Assembly (NCBI GenBank): GCA_030620095.1
Contig: JAUTXW010001306.1
Location: forward strand, 2,863,001 to 2,927,000
Origin: Kuschelorhynchus macadamiae
Taxonomy: Eukaryota; Arthropoda; Insecta; Coleoptera; Curculionidae
Length of the DNA stretch: 64,000 nucleotides
Direction of reading: 5' to 3'
Shown here: piece by piece, positions 35,196 to 48,200 of the stretch
How positions within the stretch are numbered: the stretch's first letter is position 1
Layout: every line of letters starts with the position of its first letter
Position numbers and translations under genes: made by a program
The notes under the pieces: generated by a model
What the model was told of the DNA's origin: nothing
The model's database searches: none
Seen by the model: the letters and a program-made list of their open reading frames with translations, nothing else

Positions 35196-37285
35196 CGAAA
35201 CTTCCCCGTTATGGATCTTTCTTTTTATTAGGAATAGTAAAGTGTAACCCAATTCTGTTTCTCACATAGTCATTTAGTAAACTGACTTTTCAAACATTTT
35301 AATTGTGCACCATTCTGTTTCACCATATGGGAATTCGTACCAGACAATCCCTGTATCATATTTAATTTTGTTGCAAGATATTAAGTTAATTCAATAAAAA
35401 TATTTTTTACATTAATTTATTTAGACTTTTTATTTGGCCGCCATTTTGTTTCTCCGTCTTAAATTTGTACCACAATTTTATCAGTTAACCTCTATATCAC
35501 ACTTAATAGACGTCCAAAATTTACAATCTATTAGCTTTTCTCTCTTTGATTCATTCCAAAATATTACAGATAGATTCCTTGGTTTTTGTACAAAATTTGA
35601 GATAAATTGGATAATTTGTTTTTAGTAATAATTTTTTTAAAATTTCAATAGGCCGTCATTTTGTTCGGTCGTACTGGATTTTTACCAAAATGATACCAGA
35701 TCATCCCCACAACCCTTAATTTTTTATCAATATTTCAAGTTAACCGAGTATGTAGTTTTTAGATAGGCCGCGAACAGACCAACAGACAGAATTGGGAAAA
35801 CACATTTTTCGGGATCTAGGGACGCTAAAACGCAAATAGATGTTAAACCTGCAATTTTTTCACGATTACAAACATTTCATTTTATTCCGCCATCTTGAAT
35901 TCGTACCACAATTTCACCAGTTCATCTCTATAGCACAGTTAATTCTTGCACAAAATTTGAAATCAATCCATTAAATAGGTTTTCTCGGGCAGAATTTTTA
36001 AATATTTTAACAAGCCACCATTTTATTTCGACATCTTGGATTCGTACCAAATATTACTAGTTAATTACTAATACTTGAATTTTTGGCAAAAATGTTACCA
36101 GTTCATTCCTATATAGCACTTGATTTTTGTGCAAAATTTGAGGCAAATTTGATAATTAATTTTTTAGTGATATTTTTTTTACATTTCATAAGGCCTGGCT
36201 GCCATCTGCTCCGGATTGTTGGATTTTTACCAAAATATTACCAGGTAATTCCCATATGACCCTTAATTTTTGGCTAAAGTTTGAAGTCAAGCTGATTAGT
36301 AGTTTTTAGGCTATGCCGCGAACTGACAGACAAATCGACAGAGGGATCGATGGAATTTATAAAACTCATTTTTGGCACCTAGGAACGTTAAAACGTGAAG
36401 ATATGTAAAACATGACAGGGTGATTTTTTACGATTACAGACACTCTATTTGGCCGCAATTTTGAGCTAGTATCACAATTTTACTAGTTCATCTCTATACC
36501 ATAGTTAGTTATAGCGTACAATTTGAAATCAATTCATTAAACAGTTTTTCAGGCTGAATTTTTAAATATTTTATTAAGCCGCGATTTTGTTTCACCGTTT
36601 TTGATTCGTACCAGTTGATTCGTACATAATACTTGATTTTGGTACAAAATTTGAGATAAATTGGATAAGTAGTTTTTTAAATGTTATCAGGTCATTTCCA
36701 CATGACCCTTAATTTTTGACTAAAATTTGAACTCAATCTAATAAGTAGTTTTAAGCTATACCGAGAATTGACAGACAAACCGACACACGGCACATAGGAA
36801 CGTGAAGAAATGTAATACCTGAGAACGTGATTTTTTTCACCATTAAAAACAATCAGAATTCACCATTTTGTTCCGTCAGCTTGAATTAGTATCACAATTT
36901 TACTAGTCCATGTCTCTACCACATTTTACTACTTCATGTCATGTCTCTACCACAGAGAGCATACAATACATAATACTTGATTTTGCTGCAACATTTGAGA
37001 TAAATTGGAAACAGTTTTTTAGAAATATTTTTTTAACATTTGACTAGGCGGACATTTTGTTTTGCCGTATTGGATTTTTATTAAAATTTGACCAGGTCAT
37101 TCCTATGTGACTTTTAATTTTTGCCCAAAAATCTGGTAAGGCAGATCGACAAATAGACAAACCAACGGAATTGAGAAAACATGTTTTTCGACATCTAGGG
37201 ACCCTGAAACGTAAACATCTAAAAAAAACTCGGAGGGTGATTTTTTCACGATTACAATAATTCCCTTTTTCGAGGGAAGTAAAAA
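35196..37285 (+). repeat. Z-family repeat copy in tandem unit 1
   Basis: Left module (TTATTAGGAATAGTAAAGTG) at about 35228, many monomers, GACAGACA-type tracts near 36325 and 36770, and a right end with GGAGGGTGATTTTTTCACG and TTCCCTTTTTCGAGGGAAG near 37262-37280. Confidence 0.8.
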
Positions 37286-39278
37286 ATGAGAATAACAATT
37301 TTCATTTGGACCATTTTCTATACAGTGCTTTTATTTAAATACCTTGATTTAACGTATAATTGTTTCCTTTATTGAACATACATATATCATTTATATGTAT
37401 AATGTATAGACGACATTGAATTCGTGAAACAGCGGATATACTATAGATGCTAACAAAAGATTATACTTATTTAGTAAAAGGTTTAACGAGTACCAGGGAG
37501 GAATTAATAATTAATTCATTTAAAGCGGTACACAATCAAATCAAAGCATAAAATATTCTCTGCTTTTTAACTTATATGTGTTTTTCAATAAGTGCTGCCT
37601 TTAATAACAAAATTGATAATTAATTTAAAACTGAAATTTTTGAGAGCAACTTTCTCAAAATATTAGACGAACCTTGGTTCCGGGAACTTTATTCGTACTA
37701 CTCCTCTTTTTTATCACAGATACACCAAGTGTATAGGGCGTTAAAAAACCATTCCATCTCAAGATGATAGCTGGTAAAAATTGGCGGTCAATCTAAAAGG
37801 GCTAATATGTTTTATTTAAAAACGGCTGATATTTACTATTTAAAAACTATTGTACCCTAAAAGCAAAATTTCAATTCAAATGTTGTTTTTTATTTTTAAT
37901 AAAAGTATAACTGTACTCAAGGCAGTATAGCGGAGATGATTTAAGATATTCTAATAAAAAACAGAAACATACAATGCCCAAGCAGCACAAAAGTTCCAAA
38001 AACTGGTGTCAATTGATAGCGTTAGTATAACTTGGTGAGAAATTGGTATAGGTCACCAAAAATGATTCTTTAATATATAAACTACAATTAACAGAGTTAA
38101 TGCTAAACAATTACTAACTAGTCCAAGGTATCATTACTTCATTGTAAATCTGACAGTGGCTGGGCAGTATGGCTACTATGTAAATGAAGCTCCAACTTTA
38201 TAGTAAAAATGTTGGTTGCTGTGACAACTGAACGATGACTTTAAAATAAGCGTTACTAAAAGGTTTAATTGAAATAACCCAAGACTACACAAGAACTTAT
38301 ACAAACAACAAAAATATCCTCACAAAATTTTTCTATAAAAAATACATCTCCACGTTTTATCTTTCAGTCAACCTAGTAGCTAGGTTGTGTGAAAATATCA
38401 TTTAGCGAAGTAGTAGCTAATAAGTATTCATACATCAATATGACCGTGAGTATGTTATTATCTGGCAGAAGTTATAACTACCACAGTTTACTTCACTTTG
38501 CATAGAGAAGAATAAGGAGAAATATAATAATAATCACATGGAAAAACATTAAACAGCATGGAAGAAGTTCCTTATTGGGAAATATTACTCTATACTTTGA
38601 GTTCAATAACGTTCTTAAACTAGTACCGGAAGGAAACATTAATGATATTAAAATTATTACAATCAATTAAGATAATACCTTTTTAATTTTTATCAAAACA
38701 CATAACAATTTAAAATACAGAGCATATTTTAATATTTTATCAAAAAAAAAAAGATAAAATCTGATTCACGTTCAAGGGTGGTGCGATTTATAAATCGCCA
38801 TCATCTTAAATGAACCGCCATCTTTATTAGCTACTACTTAAGGATGGTAAATATAGTATTTTGCTATTGTCTCGATATAAATAATGAAATTGGAGGTATC
38901 ATAAAATATTAACAACCCTCTGCATAAGATAAATAAATGGGATAATTCGACGTATTTACCGATTGTGAAGAAAATACTCTTCGTATCTCTGGAAGATTGA
39001 ACATACGTTGCATAATTTATTATACTTATATAATTAAAAGTTCGTCATAATTTTTTTAAACTTAATCTGTATGTTTTGCAGGGATATGTGAATCAAAGAT
39101 AAATCGCATTTTAGTTTCATGTAGAATCTAGAATATTTCCAAAGTATGTAGCCAGTAATAAACTGGACTGTGACAAAATGAACATTTATTCGGACAACAA
39201 TAATATTTGTCCTAAAAGTCACGTAATACGGCTGAACCGTAATGCAGTATTTAGTTCGAAGACACAAATAGAACAATA
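37286..39278 (+). repeat. W and X modules of tandem unit 1
   Basis: W begins AAAAATGAGAATAACAATTT just after the Z hairpin, matching 43839 in unit 2, and includes AAAATTGGCGGTCAATCTAA (near 37776; unit 2 near 44152). X begins at about 39046 and stops abruptly at 39278, where a pogo-like element is inserted. W here is about 0.85 kb longer than in unit 2. Confidence 0.7.
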
Positions 39279-41417
39279 GGGTATGTGGAGGCAAAAGAAC
39301 GCACTTCCCGTATTGGGTCGCATGCCATCAATTGGATTAAACGTAGGCATCCACAGCTGTCCTTATGGAATCTCTTATATATTTGGCTTATTCATTCAAT
39401 ATAGATTAGAGATATTAAATTGAAAATTTAAATTTTCTTGGGATATGCACTTGCGTACTCTTGTCCCATCAGATGAGCTTTTGCCTCGTAATAAATATAT
39501 GTATTGAAACTCTAAAGAAAAAGTGCAGTTTCCCAAATTAAACTTTATTTATTAAATACCATATTAAAACTACAAAAAATAATGTTACCTAATGTAAAAG
39601 AGAACTGTATTTTGTAAGGTCATTTGAGAATCCTACTGAATTTTCAAACCAACTTGAACTACTTGGTATCGGCTTCGAGAGCTTAATCTGGATATCACTT
39701 TTTGAAAAAAAGCACCTTCAGCAGTTTTACAAATCGAAAGGTTTTAGGCATTCTTTTATAAAATATGCCTTCATAACCATCGTTCCTAACTGTGCTGACT
39801 TTGGCAACTAATAATCTATACGATTTTTTTCCAGAAACGAAATTCTCAGGTTGAATTTTCAGCGCCTGCAAGGCAATATCCGAATTATCTTCATCGTCAC
39901 AAATGATAAGTCGTAGGTATCTAGCATCTCTAGCAGCATTAGCATTTCGAGATTCCAGTTTCAACTTTTATACCCTTTTTTCCTTTTCCCTATCTCCTAT
40001 TTCCTTTTCTTCTTTCAGCTTAATTAGTTGCTTCTTATTTGATGTTGAAGTAAGAGGAGTAGATTTCCTATTTCGGCGGGTATGGTTCCTAGTTTTTTGA
40101 TTTTCGGAAATGGAATGATGTCTGAAGGCGAAGTTACATGTAGTGTTGAGTCATTAAGGCAACATGAGAAGTTGCGGCAACGTTTGAAGGCCCAGGTTCA
40201 GGACACGTTGATCGAGTTGATGCGTCTAAAATCATCGGGTGTTGTTGCTATGATAAATCAAGCGACTGCTCTTGCGTTGCTTCAAACTGAACCATCACTC
40301 TATTGTCATCGGTGACGTCTGTATCAACGTCCTGATCCATTACCGTCTGTGAAAATATTTTATTTAAAGGGTATATCCCTGTAACTCTAAAGCACCCCTT
40401 TGCTATATCAACAGTTGCAGTTCTTGTTAATGCTATGCTGAAGAAGCCGACTATATGGTAGATCAAAAGTCATCCAGTTGTCAGCAACGCTTTCATAGTA
40501 TACTTTCAATGGTCGGAAAAAAACGCGATCTAGTGGTTGGACTGCTGTGTAGAGGCAGACTTAATAAATGCTTATAGTTGTCTTTTGCAAATGTTATGGC
40601 CTGGAAACTTATGTGTGATATGTGATTGTCTAAAATCAAAATGTTCTAAGTAGTTTATACATGTAGGTGTGTTCATGTATCCAGTATCAGTAACCCCCAT
40701 ATCAAAGCCAGTTGGCTCATCTTTTATTAAGAGAAAGTTCACTCTTTTACGAGTAAACAATAAATAAGGCGGAACATGGTGATCTGTTGCACTCATACAA
40801 CAAACAGCTGTAATTGTCTGGCCTTGCTCAGAAGCCAGCAACATCTTTCTTGCAAACTGAAGCAGCAATATACTTCGGCAATTTGTTTCGAACTTTTTGA
40901 ATTCCAGTTTCGTCAACGTTATATATACGGTTTGGAGGTACTGAGTTAGCTGTATCCTATTAAATCCCATTATTCCAGCAATGCTGGTCTTACGAGATAC
41001 TCGAAGGGACAGGCGATGTCTTTTCATAAAACCTCCGGTGAAATCCCGAACAGCTAACTGGTTATTGGGTGGAATGGGTGTTTAATATGCTTCCTCTCCA
41101 CAAAAGAATAAAGTAGAAAACGCAGGGACTTTAATGTCAATGCATAGAACTGCTTATCAAGGTCCTTACAGTGATGTACTGTTTCATTTTCTTGTGAACC
41201 TTTTCAAACTTTCTACACCTTTGTTTTCCTTGAAACGTTTTCGTGAAACCCTAGTGCGTATAGACACACCATTGCTAATAAGTTCGCGTGCCTCGTTCAG
41301 AAGGGCCTCTATCATAGGCTATCGCTCCGATAACCTTTTATAGTTCCTGAAAGAAAAGAAAAAGCGTCACTTTCAAAATAACGTACCCAAAAGTTATAAT
41401 ATAAAAAACCTAACCCA
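39279..41417 (-). mobile_element. Pogo-like DNA transposon, inactive, inserted in module X
   Basis: The element interrupts module X, whose text resumes at 41418 (TCTAACTTAAACTGATTTGC). About 60 bp of X is missing at the junction. It contains a broken pogo-type transposase on the minus strand (39695-41345). Clear matching terminal repeats were not found by eye: the left edge reads GGGTATGTGGAGGC and the right edge, on the other strand, GGGTTAGGTTTTTT. Confidence 0.7.
39695..41345 (-). pseudogene. Pogo/Tigger-like transposase pseudogene
   Basis: Read on the minus strand from 41345. An N-terminal DNA-binding part gives ARELISNGVSIRTRVSRKRF with frameshifts. Then 41027-40572 encodes MKRHRLSLRVSRKTSIAGIM, the catalytic-domain segment EQGQTITAVCCMSATDHHVP, RKRVNFLLIKDEP and VTDTGYMNTPTCINYLEHF. 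A later frame (40466-40248) encodes TATVDIAKGCFRVTGIYPLN, the usual block after the DDE domain. The last frame (39964-39695) encodes a C-terminal YRLLVAKVSTVRNDGYEGIF-like end. This order matches pogo/Tigger-type transposases that carry a Psq-type helix-turn-helix. The region holding the later catalytic aspartates, between the second and third frames, is shortened or frameshifted. It is not functional. Confidence 0.8.
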
Positions 41418-41865
41418 ATGTCTAACTTAAACTGATTTGCAACAATTTCACACAAAAATAGTAAATACTGTTAAAGAAAAATGGGTGGATATTGTTTGTC
41501 ATCAACTTACCAGCTATATGATTAAAATCCACAAAGATGTAGATCAGCAATTAGAAAAATATCTTCTATAGGAAGAAACTGTAAAAACAGTAATATTCAC
41601 CATGTGGTATTGAACTACTAGATACAAAACTATATGATTCCATTTAAAAGAAAAATTGCTGTAGGCGGTAGGGCATCGAAATAGGCTGACGAACCAAAAC
41701 TTTATGTTTTATCTAGTAGGTATTTTGGGTTAGGTCAATAGGTTTCAAATACTCCTTGCTTATGATATCCGCAGACGACCAAACTTTTGAAACAATTTTG
41801 TTGCTCTTGTGTTGCCGAAGTAAAAAACGTATTGACAAACTATAAAAAATCGGTAAATTTTCTTT
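41418..41865 (+). repeat. End of module X and module Y of tandem unit 2
   Basis: 41418-41455 is the continuation of X cut at 39278. Y (41456-41865) repeats the Y of unit 1. Confidence 0.7.
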
Positions 41866-43838
41866 ACCAGGAACTTCTCTCGTTCGTTTTATTAAGGGAT
41901 AGTGAAGTGTGACCCAGTTTAGTAGTTTTTTCAGGTTGATTTTTTAAATATTCATACCAAAATGTTCATTCTTATGTAACACTTGATTTTTTATATATAT
42001 ATTTTTTACTTCACTTTATAAAAATATATTAAATATATTAATAGTATTAAATTTTATATTAAATATATTAATAGTATTATATTATATATTAAATATATTA
42101 ATAATATAATATAGGGTGGCTCACCTAAGATAACCCAGTACCATATCTGGAAAACTATAAGCATTATAGAGAAAAGTTAATTATAAAAATGTATTGTTAT
42201 AAAACGAAATTTATTTTATAATATTTCTGTATATATAGGGTGAGTCGTTTTCCTTGAGCCATTATCAACTTCGTTATTTTAAATATGACAATCTATATAT
42301 TTTTACATTTCAAGTTTTACAATGAATTCTAAGTACATTTCATGTTGTTTTCATGGTATAGAACGGAAGCTTTCACAGCTTTGTTCAATTAGGAGATCAT
42401 GGTTCTTGCGATTAGACCATGTCAAATTGGAATTACTATCTGACGTTTGGCCTTCGATGGCACGAGGCATCTTCAGGGATCTTTATTCCAGAGATCGAAA
42501 CACTGTATGAGCTCGGAGAGAATCGGACTTTTATACTCGACTTCTATAAATAACGGTTTCCACATGTGATGTAGACCATAACACTATACGTGTCTATTGA
42601 ACTTTTCTGTATATTTAAAATGTTCAATAGATTCCCTAATTTTTGATTTATGAAATCCTGGAACCGATCCTAGAACCTTGATTTTTTTACATTTATAATA
42701 TGGCTAGTGGTATGCTGGTGTTCAGCTTCAGCAGACTGAACAATTTAGATATGGTAGATGGTAGATATTGAGCGTTCAGTTTCTACGACATACACTTCTC
42801 CAAAGGAGCAAGGAATTTTATTTAATGTTTCTGTTTGAAAAGGTGCAAGACCTTTCGGTGATCGTAAGCATTGTCCAATCTTCTTATGTTTATTGAAGAT
42901 TGTACGTATGTTGGATCGTCGAAATAATCTTCCTAATTTGTCTGTAGTGTTATATGAGTGTGTAAAATTTGAGATAAATTAGATAATTAGCTTTTTAGTA
43001 ATACATTTTTTAACGTTTCACAAGGTCGCCATTTTGTTCCGGCATACTGGATTTTTACAGATCATCCCCATATGACCCTTCATGTTTGAATAAATTTGAT
43101 AAGTAGTTTTAAGCTATGCCGCTAACTGACAAACGGACAAACAAACCGACAGACGAACCGACGGAATTAATAAAACATATTTTTTGGCATCTGGACGCTA
43201 AAACGTGAAGATATATAAAACCTGAGAGGGTGATTTTTTCAGATTACAAACATTCTATTTGGTCGCCATTTTGTTTCGCTATTATGACTTAGTGCCACAA
43301 TTTTACTAGTGCATCTCTATACCACAATTAGTTATGGCACACCATTTGAAATCAATTCATTAAGTAGTTTTTCGGGTTGAATTTTATTTTTAATTTAATT
43401 ATATTTTATTAAACCTCCATTTTGTTTCGCCATCTTGTATTCGTACCAAAATTTTATCATTTGATTCCTATACAATACTTGATTTTTGTACACAATTTTA
43501 GATAAATTGAATAAGTACTTTTTTAATAATAATTTTTTTAACATTTCACTGGGCCGCCATTTTGTTTTACCCTATTGGATTTTTACCAAAATGTTACCAG
43601 ATCATTCCCATATGACTTTTAGTTATTCACTAAATTTTGAAGTCCTTTAGGTAAGTAGTTTTTCAGCTATGCCGCGAAAAGACGGACCGATAGATTGACA
43701 GACAAATGGATGAATCGACGGAATTGAGAAAACATGTTTTTCGGATCTAGGAAACGTGAAACGTAAAGATGTGAAAAAATCTCGGAGGGTAATTTTTTCA
43801 TGATTACAATAGTTCCCTTTACGAGGGAAGTAAAAATA
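41866..43838 (+). repeat. Z-family repeat copy in tandem unit 2, interrupted
   Basis: Left module (AGGGATAGTGAAGTGTGACC) near 41895. Monomer text breaks off after CACTTGATTTTT at about 41984 and resumes with GTGTAAAATTTGAGATAAAT at about 42959. It ends at the worn hairpin TTCCCTTTACGAGGGAAG near 43812-43830. Confidence 0.8.
41985..42957 (-). mobile_element. Insertion within Z carrying a Penelope-like remnant
   Basis: About 970 bp interrupt one Z monomer. The left part (to about 42110) is an AT-rich tandem repeat (TTAAATATATTAATAGTATT units). On the minus strand the right part encodes, from about 42900 to 42690, a worn GIY-YIG-like segment (KIPCSFGEVYVVETERSI, then SAEAEHQHTTSH). This is the endonuclease-type domain found C-terminal to the reverse transcriptase of Penelope-like elements. 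Downstream on that strand (about 42490-42430) is CTGAAGATGCC...CAAACGTCAG, the hammerhead-like motif usual near such ends. Stops and frame changes make it dead. Confidence 0.5.
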
Positions 43839-45090
43839 AGAATAACAACTTTTATTTGGATCTTTTTTCTATACAGTGCTTTTTTAATACATTAATTTAA
43901 GGTATAATAACTCCCTACACTTTGACTGTGAACATACATATTGTATTTCTAGCTAATAAAAAAATAGTATATAGTAAAAATGTTTAGGAGTAACACGGAG
44001 GAATCAATATTTAATTTAAAAATGTAATTTTTCAGACCAATTTCCTCAAAATATTAGACCAACCTTGATTCCGGGTACTTTAGTCGTACTAATTCTATCT
44101 TTTAACGTAGATACACCATCGTAGAATTCCATCTAAAAGTGGTTCTGGTAAAAATTGGCGGTCAATCTAAAAGGGCTAATATTTTTTATTTAAGAATAGC
44201 TGATATTTACTATTTAAAAACGATTGTACCCTAAAAGTAAAATTTCGATATAAACGTTGTTTCTTTTGTTTTAATAAAAACTCAACTGTAATCTAGTCAG
44301 TACCAAAAAATTCAAAATGTTCTAATAAAGAGCAAAAACAAACCAAGTACAATAAGAGTCTATCGTTCATAATTCAACATATTGTCATTAACGATAATAA
44401 AATTCTTACAACCAGTTAAGCTAACACCTCTATAATTTTTATAATAGCATAACATAGCATAACAACTTAAAATAGATTTTAACATTTTATTTAAAAAAAA
44501 TCCTAAATGTGATCTTCACGTTCAGGAGTGAGGCGGTTTTTAAAGTGTCATTACTGTCATCACTTTAAATTAACTGCCATTTTTACTAGCTACTACTTAA
44601 GGATGGTAATTATATATTGTACTATCTCTCTCTATACATCGATTTAAATGATTTTTAACAATACAAACTTGAACATGTTCAACGGCTGTGATGAATATTC
44701 TCTTTTTATGCTTGGAAGTAGATAATTAAAACTTTGAACTCATGATTTTTTTTGAAACTTAATTTGTATCTTCTGCAGGTATATATGATTCAAAGATAAA
44801 TCACATTTTAGTCTCATGTAAAATTTAGAATATTTCCAAGGCGTGTCGGCAGTAATAAACTGGGACTTTTTTTATAATTGACTGTGACAAAGTGAACATT
44901 TCTTCGGACAACAATAACATTCGTCTTAAAAGTCACGTAAAACTGCTGAACCATAATGAAGTATTTAGTTCGAAGACAAAAATAGAACAATATATCCTGC
45001 ATGGAACCTACACACCCTCCGAGTATAGCACGTGATCCAAGGTCTAACTTGAAATGATTTTGCAACAATTTCACTTGGCGCACGTATGAG
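43839..45090 (+). repeat. W and X modules of tandem unit 2, ending near the gene B promoter
   Basis: W is 43839-44747 and X 44748-45090 (anchor ACTGTGACAAAGTGAACATT at 44881). The repeat text ends about 100 bp before the gene B TATA box. Confidence 0.75.
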
Positions 45091-45188
45091 TCTGAATTAG
45101 ATTTTTCAATATTTTTTGCAATAAATGAAAATACGTAGTACCTACGTACGGTCTTGGTACCAGGAACTCGAAGGTCGGGTTTATTGTT

Positions 45189-45230
45189 TATAAGCTAGGG
45201 TTGCTTTTCAAATGTCACAGTTTTGTCAGT
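45189..45230 (+). promoter_or_regulatory. Core promoter of gene B
   Basis: TATAAG lies at 45189-45194. Candidate initiators downstream are TCACA (A at 45217, 28 nt from the TATA start) and TCAGT at 45226-45230. The ATG is at 45253. The exact start site cannot be chosen by eye. Confidence 0.55.
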
Positions 45231-45252
45231 TAAGTTTAGCAGTTTCAGTACA

Positions 45253-48200
45253 ATGAAAGGCTTGGTAAGATTAGATGAATTTAAATTTTTTGGCTAACCA
45301 ATCCAGTTTAAATCGTATAGTCAGATAATTGTGATGTGTTAAATATTTTGATTTTTGAGCAACCTTTGTTTTTCTCGTTAGAATTACTTCAGAGATTAAC
45401 ATACCTCCATGGAAAAAGACTACCATGAAATGAAAATCAAAAATTAAATTCTGTACATCAAATGAAAGTTATCTAGCTTTTTGTCATAATTTTTGAAAAC
45501 AAATATATCTATACAATCTCACATGAAATATTCAAAATTGTAACGCAAATAAAAATATTTCAAAATATACTTTAGTATATTTACTTCAGGTTTCGAAATG
45601 GTATAGCAAATTAACTGTATTTTCCATTACTTTATGTTTTCAGGCATTATTTTGAATATTTAAGTAGTTTATAACAAATTTTATTTTTACTGTACCCAAA
45701 AATATATAATAACGTTTTTAAAACCTTAACCTTACGTTTTACAAGACAAATAATTATTATAAAAGTGAAATTTTGTCTAAGGAGACATGGTTCTATAGAC
45801 TGTAAACGTACATTTATCATTCATTTATTTAGGTTTCTAGAATCCATTTAAATTCCCTAAAAAACCGTGTAAAATGTTAGATATGCTATTGTTAAAATTC
45901 AAACATAATAAATTTCACATGTTTCTCTTTTTTTTAATTTTTTGTTTTCCGTGGTATGTCTCATTTTTTAGAGCTACCCTGTATACTGAACAAAACCAGA
46001 AAATTAAATAAATTTGACGTGTTTCGTCATAATTTTTTTTAATATATGTAATCAATAATAGTCAGATATCTACGCTAATGACTTCCCAGAAAATTTCAAT
46101 GACAGAACATATACTCCAACTATTTTTGTTTTCAATTTGACTGTTATCGGTTTGTCCGCTCTTAAAATATGATTTTTTTAATGTTTTTATACCCCATAAG
46201 AACATCGAAATTGAACGCTTACAATACCCAACATTTAATCCCCGAGAAAAACTGACCTAAACTAATTTTTGTGCAAATTTTAGACAAATCAGATAATTTG
46301 ACAGTTCTCAATGGCGCAAATTTTTTTATTTAAATTACCTTTCTAAAAATATGTTTTTCGTATTCTAGGTTATCTAAAACGTGGATTAAACCCAACCTAT
46401 ATTTTTCGAATTTTTTTGCGATTCCAGTAATTCCCCTGTATAATGTAATTAATACATTATTTTGGCTGTTATATGGAGAATTAAAAGAAAAGGTTTCCGT
46501 CAACACTTAACGACTAAAGGCATATTTAAATAAACTGCAGGATTTCCAGGCCGTATATCTTGTGATTTCTTTCTATCGGGCCAGGCCAACTTCTAAAAAG
46601 AATAATTAAGGACATGGATAAAAAAGTAGAATCAGTAGAAAAGAAAAAAGGGCTTTTCCATTTATTTCCAGGTGTTTTCCAGGAGAACAGTTTCTATATT
46701 TGTTCAGTTTTATTTTTAAAAAGTTAAAAATAATTTACGAAACTACATTTTTATAAATTTCTTGTTAAGTTTCTTACAATATAGCTAATTAATTTTATTG
46801 AAATACAGTTAGAATAAAAATTATATATTTTTTGTAGATATTCCTTTTTTCTAATTGCAGAAAAGAAAAACAATGTCTTTGTTTCGCCAAACAAACAGGC
46901 ATCATCAGAACTTGTAAAATATATAAAACTGGCATATACAACAACATAATTAGACAAACACTGTTTTATATAATTTACATGTTTTTGTTGTTTTAAGATC
47001 TGATAATGTCAGTTTGTTTGGCGAAATACGTAATCATAGCATTTTTTCACTGTATTAAACCACTTGACTGAGACCTAGTCACAGTTTCATTGTTTTTCTT
47101 TTTTTGCAATTATTAAACCAGGTCTTTTAGAGATATTAGGGACGAATTACTTTACTACTAATTCTGTCTTAAATATTAAAAAATGTGCTTTGTTCAAAAT
47201 CAAAGAAATACTGAAATCCAAAAAAAACTGTGTATGTTCTTTTTAGGTATGTCAATATAAACATTTTAAATACCACTACCAACTGCCATATGAATTCACT
47301 CATACATTCATGAATTGTTTAAACATAAGGATGCAGAAGCTTTATTTTATGCATATTGCACCCTGTTATAATCTCTACATTCAGTACACATATACAATAT
47401 ATCAAATGTTATTCGAATAAAATAATCTTCGAGAATTCATCTGTTCTCAAAACACTTGACTCTAAAAAATAAATATAGTTATGAAGGGCAAACTAAATTC
47501 ATGTAAAACGAAAAAAAAATGTGTTTTTTTGGTAGATATACAGAGTTTTCGAAGTATTCTTTTGCTAAAAGCAGATAATTTGGGTAGGCTGTTTGAGATT
47601 CGCGAAAGTGGTGATTTTACAGAAATATAATATCATCTTAGTGGGATCTATACAATTTTGCGCTGTTTAATATACTGTCTTCTTTGTTCTAGATCATTTT
47701 GTCCGCCCTTGTGGCCCTCATTGCTGCCAAACCCAGTGGCTACTACGGAGGCTATGGTGGCTACGGTTCCTTTGGTTCTCTCGGACTAGGAGCTAAAACT
47801 ATAATCTCTGCCCCAGTAGCCACAGCTTATGCTGCTCCTATTGCCATTGCCGCACCTGCTCTTGCACCTGTCGCCATTGCTGGACCTGCTCTTGCCCCTG
47901 CTACTCTTTCTGGACCTGTAAGCACTGGTGTTGTTGTATCTGGAGCTAAGGTAGATATAAGAATGCAAGTAAATGAAAATAGTAATCGCCGATATTTTTA
48001 GCCACCTAATTGTTTTTAATTATCAGTAAAAGTTTTTAACTGAAATCTCGGTGACAATTTATTTTTATTTAATTTAGTAATAAACTAAGAAGTATGTTCC
48101 TTTAACCTTTTGTAAAAATAAGTCCTCGAAAAGTCTATTTTGTATCAATACATTTACAAAAACAAATAATATAAATGAATACTTTTTTAACATATTTAGT

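Noticed and set aside
37044..37298. 84-codon minus-strand frame with REKITLRVFFRC-like text
   Set aside because: The same frame recurs over the right end of several Z copies because the DNA repeats. The text is not conserved as protein and has stops in most copies.
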